DNA of 64,000 nt from Flavobacteriales bacterium UBA1986 (GTDB lineage Bacteria > Bacteroidota > Bacteroidia > Flavobacteriales_G > Salibacteraceae). The DNA is taken from contig DDDG01000016.1 in assembly GCA_002336245.1 (NCBI GenBank), positions 1 to 64,000 on the forward strand. The letters are read 5' to 3'. The translations under genes were made by a program, and so were the position numbers. Below, piece after piece: positions 17,917 through 27,192 of the stretch; the stretch's first letter is position 1; the number at the start of each line of letters is the position of its first letter. Under the pieces are notes generated by a model. It was not told the origin of the DNA. It did no database searches and saw nothing but the letters and a program-made list of their open reading frames with translations.

Positions 17917-19008
17917 TTACTTTTCTTCAAGGTATCGGGCAAAGCTTTGCTCAATCTCCTGCATACTAAGCTCAACATCGAATTGTACAAGGGCGAAATC
18001 TTTCAGTAAACTAAACCTCATGCTGCCCGATTTATTCTTCTTGTCTTGACCTAAATATTTCAACAATGCTTTTAGGTCTTTGGACGTCAGATCCATCTTT
18101 GGAAAAAACTTCCTTATCCCGGCTCGAATTTCAGCTGCTAAATTGGGGTTCAAGCCAACTTTAGCCTCGGCCGCAAAACTTTCAATCACAAGTCCTTCTG
18201 CAACACAATCACCATGTCGGATTTGCTTGCCCTTCTCCAAGAACCATGCTTCGATCGCGTGTCCGAAGTTGTGACCCAAGTTGAGTTTTTTGCGGTCAGC
18301 CTTTTCGAAAGGATCAAGTGCGCAAATTTTTTCTTTGATTAAAACGGAGGTACGTATGTCCTCCAAACTAAGCTTGTTGTATGACTTCTGCAGGAGGTGA
18401 TCCCAATGTTTACGGTCTGCAATTAAGGCGTGTTTGAGCATTTCGGCAAAGCCAGAAATTTTTTCATTGCTCGGAAGGCTTTCTAAGAAAACAGGCGAAA
18501 TGAAGACCTGTTCCGCTTGCGCGAATCGCCCTATTTGGTTCTTCGAGTAGCCAAGGTTCACCCCCGTCTTCCCGCCTACTGCAGCGTCAACCATGCCGAG
18601 TAAAGTGGTTGGAATGTTTACAAATTGAATTCCCCTTTTGTATATGCTCGCCACGAATCCTCCCAAGTCGGTAACCACTCCGCCACCCAAGTTGAGAAGT
18701 AAAGTGTTGCGGTCGTAGTTCTGTTCGAGCAAATTTTCACAAACGCCCTCAGCGATTTCGAGCGATTTGCTCTCTGCCCCTTTAGGGACAACGATCAACT
18801 CAGCATTGGTAATTTGATCGTCGTCTAAGGAATCCAATATTGGCAAACAGGCTTCAGCTGTATTGTCATCAGCCAGAATGGCGAGTCTTTTTCCATTCAA
18901 GTTCTGCCTTAACCAGGCGGAAATTTCGTCTAAGTTATCCTCGCCTAAAAACTGAAATCTATTCTGGGCATTCACAATCGTCGATGTGTTTAGTTGAGCG
19001 CAATTCAA
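17917..19008 (-). CDS. aroB: 3-dehydroquinate synthase
   Basis: The enzyme converts DAHP to 3-dehydroquinate, the second step of the shikimate pathway. It has 363 residues. The NAD-binding motif GGGVVTDLGGFVAS is intact, as are PTTLLGMVDAAVGGKTGVN, and the zinc ligands in LGHNFGHAIE and IRHGDCVAEG. The ATG start at 19008 overlaps the upstream gene by 50 bp; a GTG at 18975 would reduce this to 17 bp. Adjacency to aroA forms a small shikimate operon. The remaining aro genes are not in this window. Confidence 0.95.
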   Translation of the reverse strand: MNCAQLNTSTIVNAQNRFQFLGEDNLDEISAWLRQNLNGKRLAILADDNTAEACLPILDSLDDDQITNAELIVVPKGAESKSLEIAEGVCENLLEQNYDRNTLLLNLGGGVVTDLGGFVASIYKRGIQFVNIPTTLLGMVDAAVGGKTGVNLGYSKNQIGRFAQAEQVFISPVFLESLPSNEKISGFAEMLKHALIADRKHWDHLLQKSYNKLSLEDIRTSVLIKEKICALDPFEKADRKKLNLGHNFGHAIEAWFLEKGKQIRHGDCVAEGLVIESFAAEAKVGLNPNLAAEIRAGIRKFFPKMDLTSKDLKALLKYLGQDKKNKSGSMRFSLLKDFALVQFDVELSMQEIEQSFARYLEEK

Positions 19009-19360
19009 TCATGCGGATCGTTGTGTCTTGAATGCTGAACACCGCCTTTACAGCAAAACCATCGTCTGCTAGGTAGTTCACCACATATTCTTTAATTTCT
19101 TGCCTTGGCTTGCTCGATTCAAAATCTACGTCTCCGTCTTTAAAGAGAGCTTCAATGTCGGAAGGGAAAAGCTGTTCACAATCCATCTGACACTGATAGT
19201 CAGAGATGGGGTTTAAACCCGACGAAATCTCATTCAGAACCCGTTGTCCGGGAAACCAAAAACTTAAATCGCGATCGCGATTGTTGAAGAGCAGTATGTA
19301 AACAACTACACATCCAAGAAGTACTCCAACGAGAAATGCACGCCAACGTTTCCAACTCAT
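18959..19360 (-). CDS. Single-pass membrane protein of unknown function
   Basis: The 133-residue protein has a basic start (MSWKRWR), a transmembrane helix at about residues 8-26, and a ~105-residue periplasmic part. The periplasmic part has cysteines at CQMDC and DDCECPE and alternating strands resembling the small DUF4258-like domain found beside aroB in other Flavobacteriia (recollection, not verified). It lies 18 bp after ald and overlaps aroB by up to 50 bp, so it belongs to the same transcript. No function can be assigned from sequence. Confidence 0.65.
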   Translation of the reverse strand: MSWKRWRAFLVGVLLGCVVVYILLFNNRDRDLSFWFPGQRVLNEISSGLNPISDYQCQMDCEQLFPSDIEALFKDGDVDFESSKPRQEIKEYVVNYLADDGFAVKAVFSIQDTTIRMIELRSTKHIDDCECPE

Positions 19361-19378
19361 TCTGCGAAGTTAGCTGAA

Positions 19379-20602
19379 TCAAAAAGCAGCCATCAGCAAA
19401 TCGAGATCTTTGCTCTTCAAATTAAAAGAATCGGCTAAGACCTTATTTGTCAGTGTGCCATTGTACAAATATGTTCCGTTCCGAACGCCTGAATAGGCCC
19501 TCAGTACGTTTTCAAAATTTCCGTGTTCTCCGAAGTTTAATAATATGGGAACAAAGATGTTGCTCAGAGCTCTTGAAGCTGTCTTAGAAACTCTCGATGC
19601 GATGTTCGGAACACCATAGTGAATCACATCGTATTTTGTGATTGTAGGCGATTTGTGGTTGGTGACTTCAGACGTTTCGAAACATCCGCCTTGATCGATG
19701 GATACATCCACAATCACAGCACCTGCCTTCATGTTCTCAACCATCATCTCGGTCACAATGCATGGAGTGCGTCCTGATCGCGCTCGAACGGCTCCAATGG
19801 CTACATCGGCTTGTGCGAGAGCATTTGAAAGAACTTGTGGCTGAATGGTACATGTCTTAAGTCGAACACCAATATCATTTTGCAGTCTGCTCAATTTGTA
19901 GGTCGAACTGTCGAACACCATCACTGAGGCACCAAGGCCCAAGGCTGCGCGCGTTGCGTATTCGCCTACTGCTCCGGCTCCAATGATGACAACTTCGGTA
20001 GGGGTAACTCCTGAGATGCCGCCCAGCATAGACTTACGTCCTTCTTTGTGATTTCCAAGCAGTTCAGCGGCAACTAAGATTGAAGTGGTTCCTGCAATTT
20101 CGCCCATGGCACGAACCAAAGGATAGATTCCATCTTCGTCTTTGTAATAGTCCCAGGCAATGGCTGTTATCTTTTTCTCCATCAGCTTTTCGAGGTATTC
20201 TCGATTTAAAGTGGAAAGTTGCAGTGCCGAAACCAAATACTGACCTCGGTCCATCATTGCGATTTCCTCTTGCGAAGGAGGAGCTACTTTGAGAATAAGC
20301 GTGGCCTTATAAACATCTTCAACAGTGTAGGTAATCCTAGCACCAGCTTCTGAAAATTCGGTGTCGGAAAAGTTGGCTCCTTCTCCAGCTTTGGTTTCCA
20401 TAACAACTTCATGACCATTGCTGGTAAGCACTCGAACAGCATCTGGGGTGAGAGCTACCCGGTTCTCTTGAAAAGAAGCCTCCCTCGGAATTCCGATGTA
20501 CATCCTCTTTTCGTCTTCTGAAATTGCCTGCAGTTGCTCTTTTGGGACGTAGGCGGCGCTTCTTGAAAGCGACCGAAGGGCATCGTCTTGAGGTTCATCC
20601 AT
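19379..20602 (-). CDS. ald: Alanine dehydrogenase
   Basis: The enzyme interconverts L-alanine and pyruvate with NAD and ammonia. It has 407 residues with a ~33-residue N-terminal extension before the conserved YIGIPREASFQENRVALTPD. The NAD-binding Rossmann motif is GAGAVGEYATRAALGLGA (about residues 213-230). VIVDVSIDQGGCFETS and HYGVPNIASRVS match the alanine dehydrogenase/transhydrogenase family. The transhydrogenase alpha subunit is a related alternative, but no beta subunit gene is adjacent, which favours Ald. The extension is usual in Flavobacteriia homologues (recollection). The gene lies in a minus-strand run with tsaE and porX upstream. Confidence 0.9.
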   Translation of the reverse strand: MDEPQDDALRSLSRSAAYVPKEQLQAISEDEKRMYIGIPREASFQENRVALTPDAVRVLTSNGHEVVMETKAGEGANFSDTEFSEAGARITYTVEDVYKATLILKVAPPSQEEIAMMDRGQYLVSALQLSTLNREYLEKLMEKKITAIAWDYYKDEDGIYPLVRAMGEIAGTTSILVAAELLGNHKEGRKSMLGGISGVTPTEVVIIGAGAVGEYATRAALGLGASVMVFDSSTYKLSRLQNDIGVRLKTCTIQPQVLSNALAQADVAIGAVRARSGRTPCIVTEMMVENMKAGAVIVDVSIDQGGCFETSEVTNHKSPTITKYDVIHYGVPNIASRVSKTASRALSNIFVPILLNFGEHGNFENVLRAYSGVRNGTYLYNGTLTNKVLADSFNLKSKDLDLLMAAF

Positions 20603-20632
20603 ATCTCAAAAATACGACCTTTTGACGGCAAT

Positions 20633-20656
20633 AAAAAGCCCTCAAATAAGAGGCTC
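20633..20656 (-). terminator. Putative intrinsic terminator after tsaE
   Basis: On the minus strand AGCCTC and GAGGGCT form a 6-bp stem with one bulged G around the loop TTATTT, followed by five T. The stem overlaps the last base of the tsaE stop codon. It would separate the porX-tsaE transcript from ald. Confidence 0.5.
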
Positions 20657-21068
20657 AATCCTCATTGAGATGTATGATTCGAAGCTCATTTTCCACGGAA
20701 ATATGAATTCGATCAACTTCATCTGGAATCAATGAAGAAATCTTTTCTGGCCATTCTAAAAAGCACTTTTGACCAGAATCGAAATACTCTTCAACTCCAA
20801 ATCCAAGTGCTTCATCTTCCGACAACAATCGATAAAAATCGAAGTGATAGCAACGTTTTTGATGTGGCAGTTCGTACTCATTTACAAGTCCAAATGTCGG
20901 GCTGCTCACTTTATCTAGGCTTCCCAAAGCCGCCACCAAAGCCTTAATCAGACTGGTTTTACCGGCGCCCATTTCTCCAATGAAGAGAACGACATCCTGT
21001 TTTATTCCAGCCAAAATCTGTGGAGCAATCTTCTTAAGATCTTCCACGCTTTGAGCTTCAAACTTCAT
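20655..21068 (-). CDS. tsaE: tRNA t6A biosynthesis ATPase TsaE
   Basis: TsaE is the P-loop ATPase that drives the TsaBD(E) complex making threonylcarbamoyl-adenosine at position 37 of ANN-decoding tRNAs. The product has 137 residues, a typical length. The Walker A motif is GEMGAGKTSLI. The Thr/Ser-Pro region SSPTFGLVNEYEL and the HFDFYRL motif are diagnostic. The start is the ATG at 21068, whose A overlaps the porX TGA (TGATG). The coupling to porX is a conserved arrangement in Flavobacteriia (recollection). Confidence 0.95.
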   Translation of the reverse strand: MKFEAQSVEDLKKIAPQILAGIKQDVVLFIGEMGAGKTSLIKALVAALGSLDKVSSPTFGLVNEYELPHQKRCYHFDFYRLLSEDEALGFGVEEYFDSGQKCFLEWPEKISSLIPDEVDRIHISVENELRIIHLNED

Positions 21069-22612
21069 CAACGGGAATTATAAATAGCACAAGGGACAAG
21101 CATTTCTTCCAAAGAAATACCTCCATGTTGAAAGGTGTTCTTGTAATACTGCGCGAAGTGATTGTAATTGTTTGGGTAGACAAAGAAATAATCCTCTTTA
21201 GCAAAAATGTAACGTGTACTCACGTTCGGTTTGGGCAAATAAAGTTGATCTGGTTTTGGATAATCCAGCACTTGCTTGGCTTCGAATTGAAGGTTTTTAC
21301 CTTGCTTGTAGCGAAGATTCGAATTCACAGAGCGATCGCCCACAACCTTTGAGGCCTCCTTCACTTTGATGCTTCCATGATCGGAAACAATGGCCAATCG
21401 TCCACCCCGTTCAGCAATTCGTTTGATTGCTTCATAGAGCGGCGAGTGTTCAAACCAGCTTTGAGTTAAGGAGCGAAAAGCGGCTTCGTCGTCGGCCAAC
21501 TCTTTAATGATGTCCATGTCCGTCTTTGCGTGACTGAGGGTGTCTACGAAGCTGTATTGAATCACATTCAAGTCGGCTTGCATCATATTGTTGACTTGAT
21601 CAACCAACTTTTTCCCTTCTTCGACTTTATTGATGCGAAGGCAATTGAATTTAAAATCGTAGCCCGCCATTTCCACCAATTCGCTCAAGAAATCTTCCGG
21701 CGGCACATACTTTTCTTCCTCCTCTTGGAACCACAGTTTACCAAACTTATTCTCCATCTCGGTCGGCAGTAAGCCAGAGAAAATGGCGTTCCTTGAAAAG
21801 GAAGTTGCGGTAGGTAAAATACTCATGTAAATCTCCTCTTCCGCAGGACGGAAGTGTTGGGAAACAAGGGGTTCGATTGCCCTCCACTGATCGTAGCGCA
21901 AATTCTCTATCAGCACCACAAAAAGGGCCTCGCCCCTGCCAACTTCTGGAAAAATCAAATCTTCCATCAAAGTGTGCGACATCACGGGGCCATCTCCATT
22001 GTAGAGCCAATTCACATAATTCTTCTCGATGAAATCGGCAAAAGCCTTATTGGCCTCAGTTTTTTGAGTGCCAAGAATTTCGAACATTCCTTGATCGTTC
22101 AATTTTTCCAAGCGCAGCTCCCAACTTACTAAGTCGCGATACAATTGCGTCCAATCCTGGAAATTTTCGGCTCTATGAATTTGATTGCTCAATTCCATAA
22201 ACTCCTTTTGGTAGGCCATACTTGTGCTTTGACTCACCAGTCTGCTCGTGTCAAGATTCTTTTTTAGGGCTAGAAGAATTTGATTTGGGTTCACCGGCTT
22301 GATCAAATAATCGCTGATCATGGAACCAATGGCCTCTTCCATAATCGACTCTTCTTCACTTTTTGTAATCATCACAACCGGTAGGGAAGGATGATTTTTC
22401 TTAATCCGCGAAAGTGTCTCTAAGCCAGTGATGCCGGGCATATTCTCGTCGAGAAAAACGATGTCGACCTGGCTGTGATCCAGCACTTCGATGGCCTCAT
22501 CGCCTGAGGTTGCCGTAATTACTTGATAGCCTTTTGATTCTAGAAATAGTACGTGGGTGTTGAGCAGTTCTATCTCATCATCAGCCCAAAGTATGATCGC
22601 TTGTTCGCTCAT
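21068..22612 (-). CDS. porX: PorX: response regulator with PglZ phosphodiesterase domain (T9SS control)
   Basis: PorX is the response regulator required for T9SS gene expression and assembly in Bacteroidota, partnered with the PorY kinase (family knowledge). The ATG at 22612 gives 514 residues. Residues 1-125 are a receiver domain: acidic pocket D11/D12, phospho-acceptor in VFLDENMPG (D55), T in MITKS, K in LIKPVNP. A helical linker follows, then a PglZ/alkaline-phosphatase-superfamily domain from about residue 205, with VVLIENLRYDQW, SDHGSIKV and HGGISLEEMLVP carrying the metal ligands. Published work reports zinc-dependent oligonucleotide phosphodiesterase activity for this domain. The T9SS cargo genes in this window are plausible downstream beneficiaries. 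No porY is visible here. Confidence 0.95.
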   Translation of the reverse strand: MSEQAIILWADDEIELLNTHVLFLESKGYQVITATSGDEAIEVLDHSQVDIVFLDENMPGITGLETLSRIKKNHPSLPVVMITKSEEESIMEEAIGSMISDYLIKPVNPNQILLALKKNLDTSRLVSQSTSMAYQKEFMELSNQIHRAENFQDWTQLYRDLVSWELRLEKLNDQGMFEILGTQKTEANKAFADFIEKNYVNWLYNGDGPVMSHTLMEDLIFPEVGRGEALFVVLIENLRYDQWRAIEPLVSQHFRPAEEEIYMSILPTATSFSRNAIFSGLLPTEMENKFGKLWFQEEEEKYVPPEDFLSELVEMAGYDFKFNCLRINKVEEGKKLVDQVNNMMQADLNVIQYSFVDTLSHAKTDMDIIKELADDEAAFRSLTQSWFEHSPLYEAIKRIAERGGRLAIVSDHGSIKVKEASKVVGDRSVNSNLRYKQGKNLQFEAKQVLDYPKPDQLYLPKPNVSTRYIFAKEDYFFVYPNNYNHFAQYYKNTFQHGGISLEEMLVPCAIYNSR

Positions 22613-22626
22613 GAGCAAAGCCTTGT

Positions 22627-22634
22627 TACTTTTG
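22627..22634 (+). promoter_or_regulatory. Putative -7 element of the HD phosphohydrolase gene
   Basis: TACTTTTG matches TAnnTTTG and ends 10 bp before the GTG start. A TTG at 22601-22603 is 23 bp upstream, slightly long for a -33 element. It lies in the 32-bp gap shared with porX on the other strand. Confidence 0.45.
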
Positions 22635-22644
22635 ATCTTAAATA

Positions 22645-23895
22645 GTGGAATTCTTGCAGCCTAATAGCAAAAGTGTCAAAAAGAAAATCATCAACGATCC
22701 GGTCTACGGTTTTATTTCGTTGGAGAACAAGCTCATATTTCAAATTGTCGAACACCCCCATTTTCAGAGGCTTCGGAGGATTTCACAACTTGGCCTCACT
22801 TACCTAGTCTACCCAGGGGCAAACCATACACGCTTTCAGCATGCATTGGGTGCATATCATTTGATGGGCCGCGCTGTTGCAGAACTAAAATCAAAGTCGG
22901 TAGAAATTTCTGATGAGGAAGCCATAGCCGTGCGCATTGCCATTCTCCTGCACGATCTGGGTCATGGTCCTTTTTCCCATGCGCTTGAGAATTCTTTGGT
23001 GGAAGGCCTGAACCACGAAGAGATTGGTCTCCTTTTAATGGAGGAAATGAATAAAGAATTTGATGGAGCGCTTGACTTGGCAATCTCCATTTTTAAAGAC
23101 GAATACTCGAAACGCTTCTTACATCAGCTGGTCTCGAGTCAGTTGGATATGGATCGACTAGACTACTTGAAAAGAGATAGTTTTTTCACCGGAGTTTCAG
23201 AAGGGGTTATTGGTTCAGATCGAATTATCTCGATGTTGAACGTTGTGAACGATAAGTTGGTAGTTGAAGAAAAAGGGATTTACTCGGTTGAAAAATTCAT
23301 TGTAGCCAGAAGGCTCATGTATTGGCAAGTGTACATGCATAAGGCCGTGTTGTCGGCCGAATTTATGTTGCTGAAAGCCTTGCAACGTGCACGTGAATTA
23401 TCGCGGGCTGGTCTTAATGTTGATGCGAACCCCAGCTTAGGTAGGCTGCTCAGAGGCGACATTCATAGTGTTGATGATCCCGACGCCTTTCTTCGAGACT
23501 TTGTAAATCTCGACGACAACGACGTACTCGCAGCCGTAAAAGCCTGGACTGAACACAAGGACCCTGTGTTGAGTGGGATTTGTAAGCGTCTGGTGGAGCG
23601 ACGACTGAACAAAGTAATTGTTCAGAGTGAAGCTTTTTCGCGTGAAATTATTGATGGTTATCTGGAGCGAGCTCAGGAATATTTTGGGATTGATGAAGCC
23701 GATTCGAATTATCTCGTCTTTGCAGAATCGATGAGCAATCTTGCCTACACTCCGGAAAGCGAACAAATTGACATTCTGAAAAAATCTGGAGAGGTGATTG
23801 AAATATCGAAAGTCGCTGAGCTGCTCTCATTTTCGAGTCTTGCGGGCAAAGTTGAAAAGCACTTTCTCTCCATCCCCTACGAACTAAGAGATTGA
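22645..23895 (+). CDS. HD-domain (SAMHD1/dGTPase-like) phosphohydrolase
   Basis: The 416-residue protein starts at a GTG; a TTG at 22654 is an alternative, and the conserved sequence begins at KKIINDPVYGFI. The HD metal site is visible as HTRFQHALG and LLHDLGHGPFSHALE, with a downstream SQLDMDRLDYLKRDSFF that supplies a further ligand. The family cleaves dNTPs or nucleotides; the substrate here is unknown. It is divergent from porX with only 32 bp between them and precedes the lipid A genes. The same order is recalled from other Flavobacteriia. A function in nucleotide pool control is more likely than one in LPS synthesis. Confidence 0.88.
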   Translation: MEFLQPNSKSVKKKIINDPVYGFISLENKLIFQIVEHPHFQRLRRISQLGLTYLVYPGANHTRFQHALGAYHLMGRAVAELKSKSVEISDEEAIAVRIAILLHDLGHGPFSHALENSLVEGLNHEEIGLLLMEEMNKEFDGALDLAISIFKDEYSKRFLHQLVSSQLDMDRLDYLKRDSFFTGVSEGVIGSDRIISMLNVVNDKLVVEEKGIYSVEKFIVARRLMYWQVYMHKAVLSAEFMLLKALQRARELSRAGLNVDANPSLGRLLRGDIHSVDDPDAFLRDFVNLDDNDVLAAVKAWTEHKDPVLSGICKRLVERRLNKVIVQSEAFSREIIDGYLERAQEYFGIDEADSNYLVFAESMSNLAYTPESEQIDILKKSGEVIEISKVAELLSFSSLAGKVEKHFLSIPYELRD

Positions 23896-23956
23896 GGGCT
23901 TCTTAGCCTTCTTAATAAAAATGAGAGCCCAAGGCCCGCAAGCCCCTTAGAATCTT

Positions 23957-23964
23957 TACTTTTG
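23957..23964 (+). promoter_or_regulatory. Putative -7 element of the lpxD operon
   Basis: TACTTTTG matches TAnnTTTG and ends 24 bp before the lpxD ATG at 23989. Its position argues against the longer in-frame start at 23962, which would fall inside the promoter. Confidence 0.5.
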
Positions 23965-23988
23965 AGCGTTTTTTCGGGTATTTATCAC

Positions 23989-25029
23989 ATGGAATTTACT
24001 GCCAAGCAGATTGCGGAACTGACGCAAGGTCAGATTGAGGGAGATTCGGAGATCAGGGTCAGTACGCCTGCAAAGATCGAAGAGGCTGGCCCTGGCGATT
24101 TAGCATTTCTCGACAACGAAAAATACATTCCCTTCCTCTACAATACCCGTGCTTCCATCGTCATCATCAACGATTCATTTCAAGCCGAGGAAGCCATACC
24201 AAAAGACACTACCCTAATCAGGGTACCTCAAGCACGAATGGCTTTCGCACAATTGCTGGAAGCCTATGCCTCGATGAAACCAAAGCGTGCTGGAATCAGT
24301 CCCCATGCCTATGTATCCGATCAAGCAGAAATTGCTGAAGACGTTTATATTGGAGAAGGAGCCATTGTAGGAGCTGGAAGTAAAATTGGAAAAGCTTGTG
24401 CCATTTACCCAGGAGTGATCATTGGAAATAATGTGCGCATGGGTGAATCGAACACACTTTACGCTGGTGTTAAAATGTACGACGACTGTAAAGTTGGCTC
24501 TCATTGCACAATTCATTCAGGTGCTGTAATAGGCAGTGACGGCTTTGGCTTTCAACCAAGCAGTGCCAATGAGTATAAAAAGGTGGTCCATCTCGGAAAT
24601 GTAATTCTAGAAGATCACGTTGAAATTGGAGCAAATAGCACCATTGATCGTGGCACCCTTGGTTCAACCATCATTCGAAAAGGAGTTAAGCTCGACAACC
24701 TAATTCAGGTTGCTCACAATGTTGATATAGGTGAGAATACTGTGATTGCTGCCCAAAGCGGTATTGCTGGATCAACAACCATTGGAAAGAACTGTATGAT
24801 TGGTGGACAAGTGGGAATCATTGGTCACCTCAAAATAGCCGACGGGACTATAATTGCAGCCCAATCTGGAATTGGTCAAGACATTAAAGAAGAGAACAGC
24901 ATAATGCAAGGTTCTCCAGCATTCGGAATTGGAGACTACAAGCGCTCCTACGTACTTTTCCGAAGTCTACCTAAAATTAAAGTAGAGCTGAACGAGCTCA
25001 GAAAACAACTCAAGTCTAGAGATGAGTGA
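23989..25029 (+). CDS. lpxD: UDP-3-O-acylglucosamine N-acyltransferase
   Basis: LpxD adds the second 3-hydroxyacyl chain, from acyl-ACP, to UDP-3-O-acyl-glucosamine in lipid A synthesis. The ATG at 23989 (MEFTAKQIAELTQG) gives 346 residues. An N-terminal uridine-binding domain (about 1-100) precedes a left-handed beta-helix of hexapeptide repeats (about 105-310) with the catalytic His in QVAHNVDIG. A C-terminal helix follows. The stop overlaps the lpxC/fabZ start by 8 bp. It is the first gene of a tightly packed run that encodes the early lipid A steps. Confidence 0.95.
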   Translation: MEFTAKQIAELTQGQIEGDSEIRVSTPAKIEEAGPGDLAFLDNEKYIPFLYNTRASIVIINDSFQAEEAIPKDTTLIRVPQARMAFAQLLEAYASMKPKRAGISPHAYVSDQAEIAEDVYIGEGAIVGAGSKIGKACAIYPGVIIGNNVRMGESNTLYAGVKMYDDCKVGSHCTIHSGAVIGSDGFGFQPSSANEYKKVVHLGNVILEDHVEIGANSTIDRGTLGSTIIRKGVKLDNLIQVAHNVDIGENTVIAAQSGIAGSTTIGKNCMIGGQVGIIGHLKIADGTIIAAQSGIGQDIKEENSIMQGSPAFGIGDYKRSYVLFRSLPKIKVELNELRKQLKSRDE

Positions 25030-26416
25030 CAAGCAAAAGACCTTAAAGACTAGCTTTTCGATTAAAGGAGTTGGACTTCATACTGGAAGTCCGGTAGAAA
25101 TCACTGTGCATCCAGCCGATGAAAACCACGGCTTTGCATTCCGGAGAATCGATATGGACGGCAGTCCTGTAATCCCTGCCCGCTTGGAAAATGTTTTTTC
25201 GACCCAAAGAGGAACTAGCCTGAAGGTGGGTGTCGCAGAAGTGCATACAACGGAGCATTTGTTGGCCGCCCTGTTCGGCTTAAAAATCGACAATGCACTC
25301 ATCGACCTCACGGGGCCCGAAATTCCAATCATGGATGGGAGCTCCAAGTATTTCGTTGAAGCCATTGAAAAGGTCGGAATTGTTGACCAAGACGCCGACA
25401 AGGATTATCTCATTCTTGGCGACAACATCAAATTCGAAAACACGGAGAAAAATGTAGAAATGTTGGCTGTCCCAGACCAGGAGTTCCGCATCACTGTGAT
25501 GGTGGATTACCATTCACCTCTGCTTGGAACGCAACACGCCTCCATGTACAACCTCGGTGAATACAAAGAACAAATTAGTCGGTGCCGAACGTTCGTCTTT
25601 CTGAGAGAGTTGCTCAACCTAGTAAACGCCGGACTCATTAAAGGAGGCGATGTCGACAATGCAATTGTGATGTGCGACACCGATTTGGCGGAAAGCGAAA
25701 AAGACATTCTATCCTCTACATTCAATCGCGACAAATCCGAATTGGAAACTGTTGGAATTGGAATTCTCAACAATGTCAAACTGCAGTTTGAAAATGAGCC
25801 AGCTCGTCACAAGTTGCTTGATATTATTGGAGACCTTGCATTGATTGGAAGACCGATTAAGGGTCACATTCTTGCTGCTCGTCCAGGTCATCAGACCAAC
25901 GTAGAATTCGGGAAAATCCTTCGAGATTCGATCGTTAAAGCTCAAAAAGAGAAGGCGTACGACCCGACTCGTCCGGCAATTATTGACACTAAGCAAATCA
26001 CAAATCTGCTTCCGCACCGCTATCCGTTTTTATTGATCGATAAGGTGATTGAATTGGGAGACAATCATGTAGTTGGTGTTAAGAATGTCACTCGAAACGA
26101 AGAGTTTTTCAACGGTCACTTCCCCGATGAGCCCGTAATGCCAGGAGTGTTAATCGTTGAAGCCTTGGCTCAAACTGGAGGAATTCTGGTATTAAGCTCA
26201 GTTGAACAACCTGAACTCTACAGTACGTACTTTGCGAAAATCGACAAAGTGAAGTTTAAGCGCATGGTCGTTCCTGGTGATTCATTGATTTTAAAAATGG
26301 AGCTCATCGCTCCCATCCGAAGAGGAATGTGTGTGATGAAAGCGACTGCTTTCGTCGGTAACCAAATCGCTTGTGAAGGAGAACTTATGGCCCAAATTGT
26401 GAAGAATCGCGGATGA
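25022..26416 (+). CDS. lpxC-fabZ: Bifunctional LpxC deacetylase / FabZ dehydratase
   Basis: This 464-residue fusion is a hallmark of Bacteroidota. Residues 1-305 form LpxC, the zinc deacetylase committing UDP-3-O-acyl-GlcNAc to lipid A. Zinc and catalytic residues are in VHTTEHLLAAL, HKLLDIIGDLAL and KGHILAARPGH. Residues ~320-464 form FabZ, the 3-hydroxyacyl-ACP dehydratase, with the catalytic His in LLPHRYPFLLIDK and Glu in GHFPDEPVMPGVLIVEAL. Coupling the two enzymes in one chain ties the hydroxyacyl pool used for lipid A to fatty acid synthesis. It overlaps lpxD by 8 bp and lpxA by 4 bp. Confidence 0.97.
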   Translation: MSDKQKTLKTSFSIKGVGLHTGSPVEITVHPADENHGFAFRRIDMDGSPVIPARLENVFSTQRGTSLKVGVAEVHTTEHLLAALFGLKIDNALIDLTGPEIPIMDGSSKYFVEAIEKVGIVDQDADKDYLILGDNIKFENTEKNVEMLAVPDQEFRITVMVDYHSPLLGTQHASMYNLGEYKEQISRCRTFVFLRELLNLVNAGLIKGGDVDNAIVMCDTDLAESEKDILSSTFNRDKSELETVGIGILNNVKLQFENEPARHKLLDIIGDLALIGRPIKGHILAARPGHQTNVEFGKILRDSIVKAQKEKAYDPTRPAIIDTKQITNLLPHRYPFLLIDKVIELGDNHVVGVKNVTRNEEFFNGHFPDEPVMPGVLIVEALAQTGGILVLSSVEQPELYSTYFAKIDKVKFKRMVVPGDSLILKMELIAPIRRGMCVMKATAFVGNQIACEGELMAQIVKNRG

Positions 26417-27186
26417 GCGAACTCGCGTACATACACCCAGACGCTAAAATTGGGAAAGGCACTAAGATTGACCCTTTCGTCACGATAGAAGGCGACGTCG
26501 AAATCGGAGAGAATTGCTGGATCGGCTCGAACTCAGTAATATTCAATGGCGCCCGCATTGGGAACAATGTTCAAATATTTCCTGGGGTTATTGTATCCGC
26601 CATTCCGCAAGATTTAAAATTTGACGGTGAGTATACATTGACTCATGTTGGTGACAATACAACGCTTCGTGAGTACGTAACCATAAATCGCGGCACAGCA
26701 GATCAGATGGAAACGCGCATTGGCAAGCATTGCCTCATCATGACCTATGTGCATGTTGCGCACGACTGCCTCATCGGCGATCACTGCATTATTGCCAACA
26801 GCGTCGCCCTAGCAGGTCATTCGATAATCGAAGATCATTGTGTTCTGGAAGGCCTTGTTGCAGTTCAACAGTTCATTCGCATCGGAAAGTATTCTTTCAT
26901 TGCAGGAACCTCAAAGGTCCGCAAGAATGTTCCTCCATTTGTGAAGGCAGCACGCGAGCCACTTTCCTACGTTGGAATAAACGCCATAGGAATGCGTCGC
27001 CGAGGTATTTCCGACGAAGTAATTACCCGCATTGAAGATATTTATCGTGTCATCTACGTCCAGAATCAGAACACTTCCAAAGCCATTGGACTTGTAGAAA
27101 AAGAACTTCCCAACAGCCCTGAGAAGGACTACATCTTAGATTTCATTCGAGATTCTAAAAAGGGAATCATGCGCGGAAACCTATAA
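26413..27186 (+). CDS. lpxA: UDP-N-acetylglucosamine O-acyltransferase
   Basis: LpxA attaches the first 3-hydroxyacyl chain to UDP-GlcNAc. It has 257 residues, the normal length. The left-handed beta-helix begins immediately (YIHPDAKIGKGTKIDPF). The catalytic His is in MTYVHVAHDC, and the C-terminal helical domain is complete. The ATG overlaps the lpxC/fabZ stop (ATGA). Together with its two upstream neighbours it covers the first three steps of lipid A assembly. Confidence 0.96.
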   Translation: MSELAYIHPDAKIGKGTKIDPFVTIEGDVEIGENCWIGSNSVIFNGARIGNNVQIFPGVIVSAIPQDLKFDGEYTLTHVGDNTTLREYVTINRGTADQMETRIGKHCLIMTYVHVAHDCLIGDHCIIANSVALAGHSIIEDHCVLEGLVAVQQFIRIGKYSFIAGTSKVRKNVPPFVKAAREPLSYVGINAIGMRRRGISDEVITRIEDIYRVIYVQNQNTSKAIGLVEKELPNSPEKDYILDFIRDSKKGIMRGNL

Positions 27187-27192
27187 GCTGCG

